A DNA stretch of 29,424 bases from NCBI GenBank assembly GCA_900554205.1, contig USGM01000029.1:1-29424 (forward strand), read 5' to 3'. Positions 1 through 8,296 of this stretch are shown here, piece after piece. This DNA comes from an uncultured Lachnospiraceae bacterium (GTDB taxonomy: Bacteria; Bacillota; Clostridia; Lachnospirales; Lachnospiraceae). The stretch's first letter is position 1; every line of letters starts with the position of its first letter. The notes below the pieces were generated by a model. It saw nothing but the letters and a program-made list of their open reading frames with translations. It ran no database searches and was not told the DNA's origin. The position numbers were made by a program, and so were the translations under genes.

Positions 1-262
<262 letters not shown>

Positions 263-332
263 AGACGAAAAGATGTTAAATTAAGATTTCAGTGTTCGGT
301 TTTGAAGGTACAAATTTTATATGTTGAAGTTT

Positions 333-363
333 AAGAGAGCGGATTCCACTCTCTTTTTTTTTC
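333..363 (+). terminator. Intrinsic terminator of the rRNA operon
   Basis: A 7-bp stem, AAGAGAG (333-339) with CTCTCTT (349-355), encloses a 9-base loop and runs into a long T tract to about 361. It lies about 70 bases after the 23S end, so this rRNA operon appears to stop without a 5S gene. A weak TATGAT hexamer at 403-408 could belong to a cheV promoter, but no matching -35 element is visible. Confidence 0.85.
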
Positions 364-501
364 TGGAAAATTTTCAGATAATAGTTTCATTTTTGGGGAA
401 AGTATGATACACTAAAAAAGAGGCGGCGTGGGTCAGGGTCGTCTTACCTGAGAAAAATTAAAAGCTGTTTCTGAATGGCAGTAGCAGCGTGGAGGCTAAG
501 G

Positions 502-1413
502 ATGGATACTAAAATTTTATTGGAAAATGGAACGAACGAGTTGGAAATTCTGGAATTCACATTGGACGGTAATTCATACGGTATCAATGTCGCTAAGATC
601 AGAGAGATTATTACCTATCAGGCAGTTACGCCGGTTCCGAATTCACATCCCAGCATTGAAGGAATTTTTATGCCGCGTGATGTTATGATTACTGCTATTG
701 ATCTGAAGAATTGTCTGGGCAAGGGCGTATCGGAGCCTACAGGACTTTTCATTCTGACAAACTTCAATAAGCTTGACCTTGCATTCCATGTAGACACTGT
801 ACTCGGCATACATAGAGTATCTTGGCGCGATATTATCAAGCCGGATGCGACCATATCGACGACGGATGAGAGCGTATCTACCGGTATTATCAAGAAGGAC
901 GGAAAGCTGATTATCATCCTTGACTTTGAGAAGATCGTGACGGACATCAATCCCGAGACCGGACTGAAGATGTCCGAGATCAATGAACTTGGAGAGAGGC
1001 ACCGCAGCAATGTGCCGATCCTGATTGCGGAGGATTCTCCTCTGTTGAATAAACTGATTGTGGACTCGTTGAAAAAGGCGGGATATGATAATCTGATCCA
1101 TACAGAGAACGGACAGAGGGCATACGATGTCATCTGCCAGTGTAAGGAGGACGGAACGCTTCATGAGCATGTGCGCCTGATCATCACGGATATAGAGATG
1201 CCCGAGATGGACGGACACAGACTGACAAAGCTTGTGAAGTCGGATGATGCTACAGCAGATATTCCTGTCATCATTTTCTCTTCTCTGGTAAACGAAGAGA
1301 TGAAGAGAAAGGGCGAGGCACTTGGAGCGGATGCACAGCTGTCAAAGCCTGAAATTGGTAATCTGGTACGAATAGTGGATCAGCTCGTCGATGCAAAGCA
1401 TCTGGATAAATAA
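502..1413 (+). CDS. cheV: Chemotaxis coupling protein CheV (CheW domain + receiver)
   Basis: The 303-residue protein joins an N-terminal CheW-like coupling domain (about 10-150) to a C-terminal response-regulator receiver domain (about 170-295). Acidic-pocket residues E177 and D178 lie in LIAEDSP. The likely phospho-acceptor is D230 in TDIEMPEMDG, and the conserved Lys is in the SKPE motif. CheV proteins couple chemoreceptors to the kinase CheA, and phosphorylation of the receiver is thought to tune adaptation. The start at 502 is chosen because GGAGG at 491-495 lies six bases upstream; the ATG at 475 has no ribosome site. No other chemotaxis gene is adjacent, so this is an orphan locus. A short terminator-like hairpin follows. 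The gene implies a motile host. Confidence 0.95.
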   Translation: MDTKILLENGTNELEILEFTLDGNSYGINVAKIREIITYQAVTPVPNSHPSIEGIFMPRDVMITAIDLKNCLGKGVSEPTGLFILTNFNKLDLAFHVDTVLGIHRVSWRDIIKPDATISTTDESVSTGIIKKDGKLIIILDFEKIVTDINPETGLKMSEINELGERHRSNVPILIAEDSPLLNKLIVDSLKKAGYDNLIHTENGQRAYDVICQCKEDGTLHEHVRLIITDIEMPEMDGHRLTKLVKSDDATADIPVIIFSSLVNEEMKRKGEALGADAQLSKPEIGNLVRIVDQLVDAKHLDK

Positions 1414-1425
1414 GGACTGATTTAG

Positions 1426-1453
1426 AGAGCTGGGATTCTTTCCCGGCTCTTTT
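1426..1453 (+). terminator. Terminator-like hairpin after cheV
   Basis: AGAGCTGGGA (1426-1435) pairs with TCCCGGCTCT (1441-1450) through ten base pairs, including one G-T wobble, over a 5-base loop. Only four T residues follow, so termination may be partial. The ribosome site of the next gene begins immediately after, so read-through would keep the next gene expressed. Confidence 0.65.
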
Positions 1454-1472
1454 CATGAGGGGAGAAAGTACG

Positions 1473-2261
1473 ATGGAGAGCGGAGAGGTTCGGGATAAGA
1501 TCGGGGAAGCCGAGCTTGTGCTTGTAGGGCTTGGCGGAGAATTCTGCGACAGCATGCGCTTGCGGAAGATACCCGAGTATGTGAGAGGCAAGGAGCTTTT
1601 GCAGGAGGCGGGGTATCATTGGCTCATACCGGCATGGAATGAATATTGTTCTGCAAAGCTGGAGGATATTATTACTCCGGCGCTGGCAAAATTAGCCGGG
1701 CTGCTGGACGAGAAGAATTACTTTGTTGTGGCAACGGCGACAGACAGCCGGGTTGCTGCAGCACCATGGCATGAGGGCAGGCTCGTCATGCCTTGCGGGA
1801 CCGTGATGAAAAAGCAGTGTGTCAAGAGCGGTGACAGCACGATTGAAGATGTTACGCCTGAGGACAGGGCGGTCATGAGGGAGTTTTTCCGAAAATTGTA
1901 TCTCGGGCAGTTTGTGCAGGAGGGAGTTCCTGAACTGGAACGATGCGGGAAATGCGGTTCACCGATGGTGCTCAACAATATTTTTGCAGAGGGTTATGAT
2001 GAGAACGGCTATCTTGAGCAGTGGAGAATCTATACAAAATGGCTGCAGGGAACGGTAAACCACAGACTGCTGGTTCTGGAGCTGGGTGTCGGGATGCGCT
2101 TCCCAACCGTGGTTCGCTGGCCGTTTGAGAAGGTTGCTTTCTTTAACAATAAGGCGACTTTCGTGCGGGTGAATGAAAAGCTCTATCAATTATCGGAGGA
2201 ACTTGCCATAAAAGGGTGCGGAATTGCGCAGAATGCGATTGCCTGGCTGGAAATCCTGTGA
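1473..2261 (+). CDS. Atypical SIR2 (sirtuin)-like protein
   Basis: The 262-residue protein resembles a diverged branch of the SIR2 family of NAD-dependent deacylases seen in Clostridia. The N-terminal LVGLGGEF sits where sirtuins have GAGxS. ATATD sits near the canonical TQNxD region. A Cys-containing segment (C108, C116, C158, C161; the last two a CxxC) could form the zinc ribbon, and LELGVGM may replace the GTSL strand. The catalytic HG motif is not evident: the matching place reads PCGT. Deacylase activity is therefore doubtful, and NAD or ADP-ribose binding is possible. The start at 1473 follows AGGGGAG (1458-1464) by eight bases; the upstream ATG at 1455 overlaps that site. The family call is from remembered sequence style and is moderate. 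Confidence 0.6.
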   Translation: MESGEVRDKIGEAELVLVGLGGEFCDSMRLRKIPEYVRGKELLQEAGYHWLIPAWNEYCSAKLEDIITPALAKLAGLLDEKNYFVVATATDSRVAAAPWHEGRLVMPCGTVMKKQCVKSGDSTIEDVTPEDRAVMREFFRKLYLGQFVQEGVPELERCGKCGSPMVLNNIFAEGYDENGYLEQWRIYTKWLQGTVNHRLLVLELGVGMRFPTVVRWPFEKVAFFNNKATFVRVNEKLYQLSEELAIKGCGIAQNAIAWLEIL

Positions 2262-2304
2262 TAAACTAAAGTCATGAAGTATGCGAGAAAGTAGGGGAAG
2301 AGAG

Positions 2305-4227
2305 ATGCCTTCACAGGAAGATTATCTGGATAATTTATTAAAAGATATAGGTCATGAGGAGCAGGAAGCGCAGCCGGTTCAGGAGGCGGTTCCGCAGTCG
2401 GACGAGAATAACGAAAATGTCGGGAAGGATGCGGAAAGGCAGGCACCGGATCTGGAGGCGGCGTCCGACATGTCGGAGGACGAGATCGAGCAGCAGCTTT
2501 CCGGCGGACTTGACGCTTCGAGGCTCGAGAACGATCAGGCAGAGGAAGAGAATAACGAACTTTTTCATGCATCGGATATGGATCTGTCAGATGAGGATGT
2601 CCTGAAAATGCTGGCGGAGAGCGATGATGACGATATGCAGGAGATTCATAGTCTGCTGAACAAGTCCGACAATCACGAATCGGTTGAAGATACGGCAGAA
2701 GAGCCGGAGCCTGAGGAAGAGAGAAACGCATTGCTTGGCGGGGCGGATGTGACACCTGCGGTTGATAAGCGTGAGGAGCGCGCCAAGGCAAAGAAGGAGC
2801 GCGAGGAGGCGAAAAAGCGCCGGAAGGAAGAGCTTGCAGCTAAGCGCGCAGAGAAAAAGGCAGAGAAGAAGGTAAAGAAGGCATCAAAGAAGGAGGCTGC
2901 CAAGCAGGAGCAGGAAGAGCAGGACACAGCCGAAAATCTTTTTGATACAGATGTCCTTGATTCCATTGTGTCAAAGGCAGACAAGACCGGAAAGGAAGAG
3001 GACGAAGTCGTTTCCGATAATGATGTAATCGGGGAGAAAAGTGAAGCCTTGCCCGTGGATGAGCTCGCGGAGGTCACACCGGAGGAGACCAGTGGACTTG
3101 ATGAAATCGCACCGGAGGAAAACGGCGCAGGCGGTCTGGGACTTGACATGGGAAATCTTTTTGGCGATTCGGATGCGGAGGATTCCCTGTTGAACGGATT
3201 GGGCGGCGGTGATGATTCTGACCTTTCGGATCTGTTGTCCATGAACGATGAACCTGAGGATTCCGACGCGCAGCGTGAGGAAAAGCGTGAGAAAAAGTCG
3301 GAGAAAAAGGGCTTTTTGACCAGACTGCTGGATTTCTTTACCGAAGAGGAGGAAGAGGACGAGGAACAGGGAAACGAAAATCTCAACCTCTCGGATGAAA
3401 ATAAGGGTATTATAAAGGATCTGGACAAGGAAGGTTCCAAGAAGAAAAAGAATAAGAAGGCAAAGAAGGCGGCAAGCGAAAAGACAGATAAAGCAAAGAA
3501 GAAACCAGAGAAGAAGCCGAAGAAGCAGCCGAAGCCCAAGAAGGAAAAGCCGCCCAAGGAGATCCCGTTAGTCACGGATAAAAAGCTTTCCTTTAAAAAG
3601 GTTCTGCCTGTCGTGCTGGTCGGAGTGTCTGTGGGAGTACTGCTTTTTGTGTTCATCAATTCGGCTGCGGACTATTCAGATAAGAGGGAAGCGAGAGCCG
3701 CCTATTATGCAGGAGATTACCAGACCTGTTATCTGAATCTTTTCGGAAAAGATCTGGATGAGACAGAGAGCGTAATGTATGGAAAGTCAGAGAGTATTCT
3801 CTACATCCGTCTCTGGATCAGGGAATTTGAGATGTTTGCCGGTGAGGGAGACATGGTCAGGGCGCTGGACAGCCTGATTCAGACGGTTGACCGTTATCCA
3901 CAGCTGTATGAATATGCAAATCAGTGGAATGCCGGAGCAGAGGTGGCTGCCGGATATGCCACCATCCTGAATTATCTCTCCGCTAATTTTGGGCTGACGG
4001 AAAGTCAGGCACAGCAGATTGCGGATGAGAAGAAGGATATTGATTATACGAGGATTGTGACGGCGATTGCAAACGGTAAGAGCTTCGAGGAATGGAATGC
4101 GCCGGAGCTGCCGCCGGATGCGGGAATGGATGAAGCTCCCTTAGAAGAGGTTCCCGAAAGTGGTATGGAGGATGTGCTTCCCGAGGAAGAGGAGCTGGGC
4201 ACGGACACCTTCGTCGATAATCAATAA
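2305..4227 (+). CDS. Large charged single-pass membrane protein of unknown function
   Basis: I do not recognise a family for this 640-residue protein. Residues 1 to about 430 are low-complexity and highly charged: first acidic, then alternating Lys/Glu stretches (around 160-215), more acidic segments, and a Lys-rich block (about 380-430). One hydrophobic segment at about 434-455 should span the membrane. By the positive-inside rule the Lys-rich block keeps the long N-terminus in the cytoplasm. A folded, Tyr-rich, probably helical part of about 150 residues follows outside, then an acidic Pro/Glu tail. AGGGGA at 2293-2298 supports the start at 2305. It lies between the sirtuin-like gene and hisH with small gaps, so it is likely co-transcribed. 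It could be an envelope scaffold or sensor; this is inference. Confidence 0.85.
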   Translation: MPSQEDYLDNLLKDIGHEEQEAQPVQEAVPQSDENNENVGKDAERQAPDLEAASDMSEDEIEQQLSGGLDASRLENDQAEEENNELFHASDMDLSDEDVLKMLAESDDDDMQEIHSLLNKSDNHESVEDTAEEPEPEEERNALLGGADVTPAVDKREERAKAKKEREEAKKRRKEELAAKRAEKKAEKKVKKASKKEAAKQEQEEQDTAENLFDTDVLDSIVSKADKTGKEEDEVVSDNDVIGEKSEALPVDELAEVTPEETSGLDEIAPEENGAGGLGLDMGNLFGDSDAEDSLLNGLGGGDDSDLSDLLSMNDEPEDSDAQREEKREKKSEKKGFLTRLLDFFTEEEEEDEEQGNENLNLSDENKGIIKDLDKEGSKKKKNKKAKKAASEKTDKAKKKPEKKPKKQPKPKKEKPPKEIPLVTDKKLSFKKVLPVVLVGVSVGVLLFVFINSAADYSDKREARAAYYAGDYQTCYLNLFGKDLDETESVMYGKSESILYIRLWIREFEMFAGEGDMVRALDSLIQTVDRYPQLYEYANQWNAGAEVAAGYATILNYLSANFGLTESQAQQIADEKKDIDYTRIVTAIANGKSFEEWNAPELPPDAGMDEAPLEEVPESGMEDVLPEEEELGTDTFVDNQ

Positions 4228-4243
4228 ATAGGAGACAGTTAGA

Positions 4244-4870
4244 ATGATTGCAATCATAGACTATGATGCGGGGAATATCAAAAGTGTGGAGAAGGCGCTG
4301 CTGTACCTCGGCGCGGAGGTATGCCTGACGAGGGATGCGGATGTGATTCTCGGCGCGGACGGTGTGATTCTGCCGGGTGTTGGCGCCTTTGGGGATGCGA
4401 TGCAGAAGCTGCGGGATTACGGTCTTGTCGAGGTGATTCATAAGTGCGTGGACAAGGGAACACCGTTTATGGGAATCTGCCTTGGACTGCAACTGCTGTT
4501 TGAATCCAGCGAGGAAAGCCCCGGTGTGGAGGGACTGCACCTTCTGGACGGTAAGATCGTCAGGATTCCGTCGGACGGCGGACTCAAAGTGCCGCATATC
4601 GGTTGGAACGATCTGAGCTTTCCTGTGAGAGACGGCGGAAGGGGAAGATTGTTTCAGGGATTGCCGGACAAGCCCTATGTCTATTTTGTGCATTCGTACT
4701 ATTTACAGGCAACCGATGAAAAAATCGTGACGGCGATCACGGAATACGGCGTGACGATTCATGCGGCGGTGGAAAAAGACAATATTTTTGCCTGTCAGTT
4801 CCATCCGGAGAAGAGCTCTGACATCGGAATGCAGATTCTGCGGAATTTTATTGAAGTGACGAAGGGATAA
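4244..4870 (+). CDS. hisH: Imidazole glycerol phosphate synthase, glutaminase subunit HisH
   Basis: HisH is the class I glutamine amidotransferase that hydrolyses glutamine and passes ammonia to HisF at the imidazole-forming step of histidine synthesis. The 208-residue length is normal. The nucleophile C79 lies in GICLGLQLLFE and the His/Glu of the triad are H187 and E189 in FHPEKS. The N-terminus, IAIIDYDAGNIKSVEKAL, is typical. An AGGAGA ribosome site precedes the ATG. The gene starts 16 bases after the upstream membrane-protein gene and ends four bases before hisF. No other his genes are in the window, so the pathway is split across the chromosome or continues elsewhere. Confidence 0.97.
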   Translation: MIAIIDYDAGNIKSVEKALLYLGAEVCLTRDADVILGADGVILPGVGAFGDAMQKLRDYGLVEVIHKCVDKGTPFMGICLGLQLLFESSEESPGVEGLHLLDGKIVRIPSDGGLKVPHIGWNDLSFPVRDGGRGRLFQGLPDKPYVYFVHSYYLQATDEKIVTAITEYGVTIHAAVEKDNIFACQFHPEKSSDIGMQILRNFIEVTKG

Positions 4871-4874
4871 GTTT

Positions 4875-5636
4875 ATGCATACAAAGAGAGTCATTCCCTG
4901 CCTTGATGTGAAGGATGGAAGAGTTGTCAAGGGAATTAATTTTGTGAATCTGCGGGATGCCGGTGATCCGGCGGAGGTCGCAGCGGCATATTCCGCAGAG
5001 GGTGCGGATGAGGTTGTCTTCCTGGATATTAATGCTTCAGCGGACAACCGCGCGACCCAGCTCGAGTGGGTGCGTGAGGTCGCAAGCAAGGTGTTCATCC
5101 CGTTCACGGTCGGGGGCGGCATCCGTACGGTGGAGGACTTCCGCGCGATCCTGCGGGAAGGAGCCGATAAAATTGCGATCAACTCTGCGGCGATCATGAA
5201 TCCGCAGCTGATCTCTGACGGAGCCGAGAAATTCGGCAGTCAGTGCGTGGTCGTTGCAATTGATGCGAAGCGCCGTGCCGATGGCAGCGGTTGGAATATC
5301 TATAAAAACGGCGGCCGGGTCGATATGGGAATGGATGCCGTGGAATGGGCAGTCAGGGCGGAGCAGCTCGGGGCTGGTGAGATTCTGCTGACCAGCATGG
5401 ACGGAGACGGAACGAAGGCGGGTTATGACCTAGCGCTGACAAAAGCGGTAGCGGATGCCGTGAGCATACCGGTCATCGCATCGGGCGGCGCAGGAAAGCT
5501 GGAGCATTTCTATGATGCATTAGTGGATGCCGGGGCGGAGGCAGTGCTTGCCGCATCCCTGTTCCATTATAAAGAACTGGAAATACGGCAGGTAAAGCAG
5601 TACCTGCGGGACAGAGGAGTGAGTGTGAGATTATGA
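4875..5636 (+). CDS. hisF: Imidazole glycerol phosphate synthase, cyclase subunit HisF
   Basis: HisF is the (beta-alpha)8-barrel cyclase that combines ammonia from HisH with PRFAR to give imidazole glycerol phosphate and AICAR. The 253-residue length fits the family. The two catalytic aspartates sit at their usual positions, D11 in CLDVKDGR and D130 in VAIDAKRR. The phosphate-binding loops GGGIR and ASGGAG are present. The gene follows hisH closely and its stop codon overlaps the likely start of ung, which points to translational coupling across hisH-hisF-ung. Confidence 0.97.
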   Translation: MHTKRVIPCLDVKDGRVVKGINFVNLRDAGDPAEVAAAYSAEGADEVVFLDINASADNRATQLEWVREVASKVFIPFTVGGGIRTVEDFRAILREGADKIAINSAAIMNPQLISDGAEKFGSQCVVVAIDAKRRADGSGWNIYKNGGRVDMGMDAVEWAVRAEQLGAGEILLTSMDGDGTKAGYDLALTKAVADAVSIPVIASGGAGKLEHFYDALVDAGAEAVLAASLFHYKELEIRQVKQYLRDRGVSVRL

Positions 5637-6307
5637 GCATGATCAGCAACGATTGGCTGACGGAGCTCGGTCCGGAATTTCATAAGCCATATTATAGGGA
5701 ACTGTATCAGTTTGTTCTGAACGAGTACAACACGACGCAGGTATTTCCGCCTGCGGATGATATTTTCAACGCATTCCATCTGACACCCTTAAGTCAGGTG
5801 AAGGTGGTCATTATTGGACAGGATCCGTACCACAATGTCGGGCAGGCACACGGACTCTGCTTTTCGGTCAAACCGGATGTCGATGTCCCTCCGTCACTGT
5901 TAAATATCTACAAGGAGCTGCATGATGATCTCGGATGCTATATTCCGAATAACGGTTATCTCGTAAAGTGGGCAAAGCAGGGTGTGCTGATGCTGAATAC
6001 GGTGCTGACCGTGCGTGCGCATATGGCAAATTCCCACAGAGGAAAGGGCTGGGAGGAGTTTACCGATGCGGCAATACGGGCGCTGAACAAGCAGGATCGC
6101 CCCATTGTGTTCATATTGTGGGGAAGGCCGGCGCAGACGAAGGAGAGGATGCTCGATAACCCGAATCACCTGATTCTTAAGGCACCGCATCCAAGTCCAC
6201 TGTCAGCCTACAACGGTTTTTTCGGCAGTAAACCCTTCAGCCAGACGAACCGTTTTCTGGAGGAGCATGGTGTTGCGCCGATCGACTGGCAGATTGAAAA
6301 CGTATAA
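5633..6307 (+). CDS. ung: Uracil-DNA glycosylase, family 1
   Basis: This enzyme excises uracil from DNA as the first step of base excision repair. The 224-residue protein carries the family-1 hallmarks: the water-activating Asp (D64) in GQDPYHN, PPSLLN, a WGRPAQ segment and the HPSPLS loop with catalytic H186. The family is normally about 220-230 residues, so it appears full length. The ATG at 5633 overlaps the hisF stop codon; an in-frame ATG at 5639 is an alternative, and GAGGAG at 5614-5619 is a rather distant ribosome site for either. A strong terminator follows, closing the unit that began upstream. Confidence 0.97.
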   Translation: MSMISNDWLTELGPEFHKPYYRELYQFVLNEYNTTQVFPPADDIFNAFHLTPLSQVKVVIIGQDPYHNVGQAHGLCFSVKPDVDVPPSLLNIYKELHDDLGCYIPNNGYLVKWAKQGVLMLNTVLTVRAHMANSHRGKGWEEFTDAAIRALNKQDRPIVFILWGRPAQTKERMLDNPNHLILKAPHPSPLSAYNGFFGSKPFSQTNRFLEEHGVAPIDWQIENV

Positions 6308-6315
6308 TATTCCTG

Positions 6316-6351
6316 GAGAAGTTGAGAAAAAAGATCAGCTTCTCTTTTTTT
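6316..6351 (+). terminator. Intrinsic terminator after ung
   Basis: GAGAAGTTGA (6316-6325) pairs with TCAGCTTCTC (6335-6344), ten base pairs with one wobble, followed by seven T residues. It separates the his/ung unit from the promoter of the next operon. Confidence 0.93.
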
Positions 6352-6363
6352 ATGCGAATGCGG

Positions 6364-6392
6364 TTGACAAAGCAGACATGGCATACTATAGT
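6364..6392 (+). promoter_or_regulatory. Sigma-70-type promoter for the trmB-ddh-lysA-ldc unit
   Basis: A perfect TTGACA (6364-6369) is followed after 17 bases by TATAGT (6387-6392). The 8-base palindrome CTGTACAG (6397-6404) lies right at the expected transcription start, about 30 bases before the regulator gene, and is a candidate operator for autoregulation. Confidence 0.85.
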
Positions 6393-6434
6393 GTTCCTGT
6401 ACAGTACTACTAACGCAAGGAGAAGGAAGGACGC

Positions 6435-7187
6435 ATGGAGGAAGCGGCATTTATCGACAGACTGCTTTTGTTTGGGCTGGGAAGGCAGGAGGCGGCTTTA
6501 TATTTCTGTCTTTTGAAGAACGAGGAGCTGACCGGCTACGAGGTGGCGAAGCTGACGGGTATTTCCCGCTCGAATGTCTATAACGGACTGGCGGCGCTGG
6601 TCGAACACGGCGCGGCGTATGTGATGGAGGGCAACCCCAGCCGCTATGTCGCTGTACCGCTGGAGGAATTCTGCGATAACAGGATTCGGTACCTCGAGGA
6701 GATCAAGGCAGTTCTTGAGAGCAATGTGCCGAAGCGGTCGGTCGGTTCTGACGGCTATATCACCGTTGAGGGATATGGGCACATCTGTGACAAGATCCAT
6801 CACATGCTCATCGGGACGGAGAAGAGAATTTATTTTTCGGCATCGGGTTGTTTCCTCGAAAAATGGAAGCCGGAGATACGGATGCTTGTCGGCAGAGGCT
6901 GTAAGGTCGTTCTGATTTCGGAGGAGACGGAGAAAATCTTTTCGGAAGACGAACGTCAGGGGATTATTTTCTATGATGTACCGCCGACGGACGGCGAAGC
7001 GGCTGAGGTCAGAAGGAAACAGGTTCGGCTGATTATTGATTCGGAGTATGTTCTGACGGGTGAGGTGGAAGGAACCGGCAGAGATACCTGCCTCTACAGC
7101 GCGCAGAAAAATTTTGTCTCGGTATTTAAGGATGCCATGAGAAATGAAATTGAACTGATAAAGCTGAAAAGCGAAAAGAAAGGATAA
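6435..7187 (+). CDS. TrmB-family transcriptional regulator
   Basis: The 250-residue protein begins with a winged-helix DNA-binding domain (about 5-75) containing GLGRQEAALYFCLL and the recognition region GISRSNVYNGLAAL, which is characteristic of TrmB-like regulators. A helical linker (about 75-100) follows, then a C-terminal domain with a phospholipase-D-like fold feel (IYFSASGCF, GRGCKVVLISEE), the usual TrmB effector domain. It leads an operon, six bases before ddh, directly behind a strong promoter, so it probably controls DAP and lysine synthesis or cell-wall recycling. The effector is unknown. An AGGAGAAGGAAGG-type ribosome site supports the start. Confidence 0.85.
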   Translation: MEEAAFIDRLLLFGLGRQEAALYFCLLKNEELTGYEVAKLTGISRSNVYNGLAALVEHGAAYVMEGNPSRYVAVPLEEFCDNRIRYLEEIKAVLESNVPKRSVGSDGYITVEGYGHICDKIHHMLIGTEKRIYFSASGCFLEKWKPEIRMLVGRGCKVVLISEETEKIFSEDERQGIIFYDVPPTDGEAAEVRRKQVRLIIDSEYVLTGEVEGTGRDTCLYSAQKNFVSVFKDAMRNEIELIKLKSEKKG

Positions 7188-7193
7188 GGGAAA

Positions 7194-8177
7194 ATGAAAA
7201 TCAGGGTCGCAATTATGGGTTATGGAAATCTTGGAAGAGGAATCGAGAGCGCGGTGCGCCAGAATGGCGACATGGAGCTTGTGGCAGTGTTTACGCGAAG
7301 AGACCCGCAGACGGTCAAGGTGGCAGGAGAGGTTCCGGTATATCGTGTGGAGGAGCTTCTGAATAAGAAGGATAATATTGATGTACTGATGATGTGCGGA
7401 GGTTCTGCTACAGATCTGCCGAAGCAGACGGCACAGTATGCGAAGTTTTTCAATGTGGTAGATAGCTTTGACACCCATGCAAAGATTCCGGAGCATTTCG
7501 CAAACGTGGATCTCGCGGCGAAGGAGGGCGGAAAGATCGCAATGATTTCCGTCGGCTGGGATCCGGGTATGTTCTCCCTGAACAGACTGTATGCAAATGC
7601 CATTCTCCGGGACGGAAGCGATTATACCTTCTGGGGGAAGGGGGTCAGTCAGGGACATTCCGACGCGATTCGCAGAATCCCCGGCGTAAAGAATGCAAAG
7701 CAGTATACGATTCCCGTGGAGTCCGCACTGGAGGCAGTGAGAAACTGTGAGAATCCTGTGCTGACGACGAGACAGAAGCATACCAGAGAGTGCTTTGTCG
7801 TGGCGGAGGAGGGAGCCGACAAGGCATGGATCGAGAACGAGATCAAGACTATGCCGAACTACTTTGCCGATTATGACACGACGGTTCATTTCATTACCGA
7901 GGAGGAGCTGCAGCGCGACCATGCGGGCATTCCGCACGGCGGATTTGTTTTAAGGACAGGAAAGACCGGCTTTGACGGCGAGCACAATCATGTGATAGAG
8001 TACAGCCTGAAGCTGGATTCCAACCCGGAATTTACGGCATGTGTACTGATCGCATATGCGAGGGCGGCGTACCGGATGCAGAAGGAGGGTATGACGGGCT
8101 GCAAGACGGTCTTTGACGTTGCGCCTGCTTATCTGAGCCCCATGACGGCGGAAGAGATGAGAAGCAAGCTGCTGTAA
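7194..8177 (+). CDS. ddh: meso-Diaminopimelate D-dehydrogenase
   Basis: This enzyme reductively aminates tetrahydrodipicolinate to meso-diaminopimelate with NADPH and ammonia, a one-step shortcut to DAP. The 327-residue protein is the usual length. The Rossmann loop GYGNLGRG lies at about 9-16, followed by VFTRRDP, typical of an NADPH-preferring enzyme. Further family segments include SVGWDPGMFSLNR, FWGKGVSQGHSDAIRR and HGGFVLRTG. It sits between the regulator and lysA, so its product is both a peptidoglycan building block and the substrate of the next enzyme. Confidence 0.95.
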   Translation: MKIRVAIMGYGNLGRGIESAVRQNGDMELVAVFTRRDPQTVKVAGEVPVYRVEELLNKKDNIDVLMMCGGSATDLPKQTAQYAKFFNVVDSFDTHAKIPEHFANVDLAAKEGGKIAMISVGWDPGMFSLNRLYANAILRDGSDYTFWGKGVSQGHSDAIRRIPGVKNAKQYTIPVESALEAVRNCENPVLTTRQKHTRECFVVAEEGADKAWIENEIKTMPNYFADYDTTVHFITEEELQRDHAGIPHGGFVLRTGKTGFDGEHNHVIEYSLKLDSNPEFTACVLIAYARAAYRMQKEGMTGCKTVFDVAPAYLSPMTAEEMRSKLL

Positions 8178-8197
8178 GGATACCCTGAGAGGAAAAA

Positions 8198-8281
8198 GAT
8201 TGAAAAATAGAATTTTTCAATCCCGAGATTTGTGTCTGCGTACACTTGACACAAACTCGCTATGCGCAAAGAGCGTGCGCA
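8198..8281 (+). other. Three consecutive hairpins in the ddh-lysA spacer
   Basis: Hairpin 1 pairs GATTGAAAAAT (8198-8208) with ATTTTTCAATC (8212-8222), 11 perfect pairs over a 3-base loop. Hairpin 2 pairs 8225-8236 with 8248-8258, 11 pairs with a single bulged A at 8228. Hairpin 3 pairs TGCGC (8263-8267) with GCGCA (8277-8281), ending six bases before the lysA GAGG ribosome site. It does not look like a lysine riboswitch. It may be an attenuator, processing site or stability element inside the operon. TTGACA at 8246-8251 has no good -10 partner. Confidence 0.6.
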
Positions 8282-8296
8282 GAAATGAGGATAATT

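Noticed and set aside
380..410. Possible cheV promoter with TATGAT at 403-408
   Set aside because: No acceptable -35 hexamer is found at 16-18 bases, and no flagellar sigma-28 pattern was seen. Kept only as a remark.
2673..3659. Long minus-strand open frame rich in Ser and Phe
   Set aside because: It is the mirror of the Lys/Glu-rich coding region of the charged membrane protein. Low-complexity codons create it, and there is no ribosome site or promoter.
6498..7937. 479-codon minus-strand open frame across the regulator and ddh
   Set aside because: It spans two well-supported plus-strand genes, its translation shows no recognisable domain, and it lacks a ribosome site.
8246..8296. Upstream extension of lysA starting at the ATG at 8246
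   Set aside because: The extension lies in a strongly structured spacer with no ribosome site; the ATG at 8297 has GAGG at the right distance.
8178..8296. Lysine riboswitch before lysA
   Set aside because: The spacer is too short and none of the conserved L-box core segments could be seen. Only simple hairpins are present.
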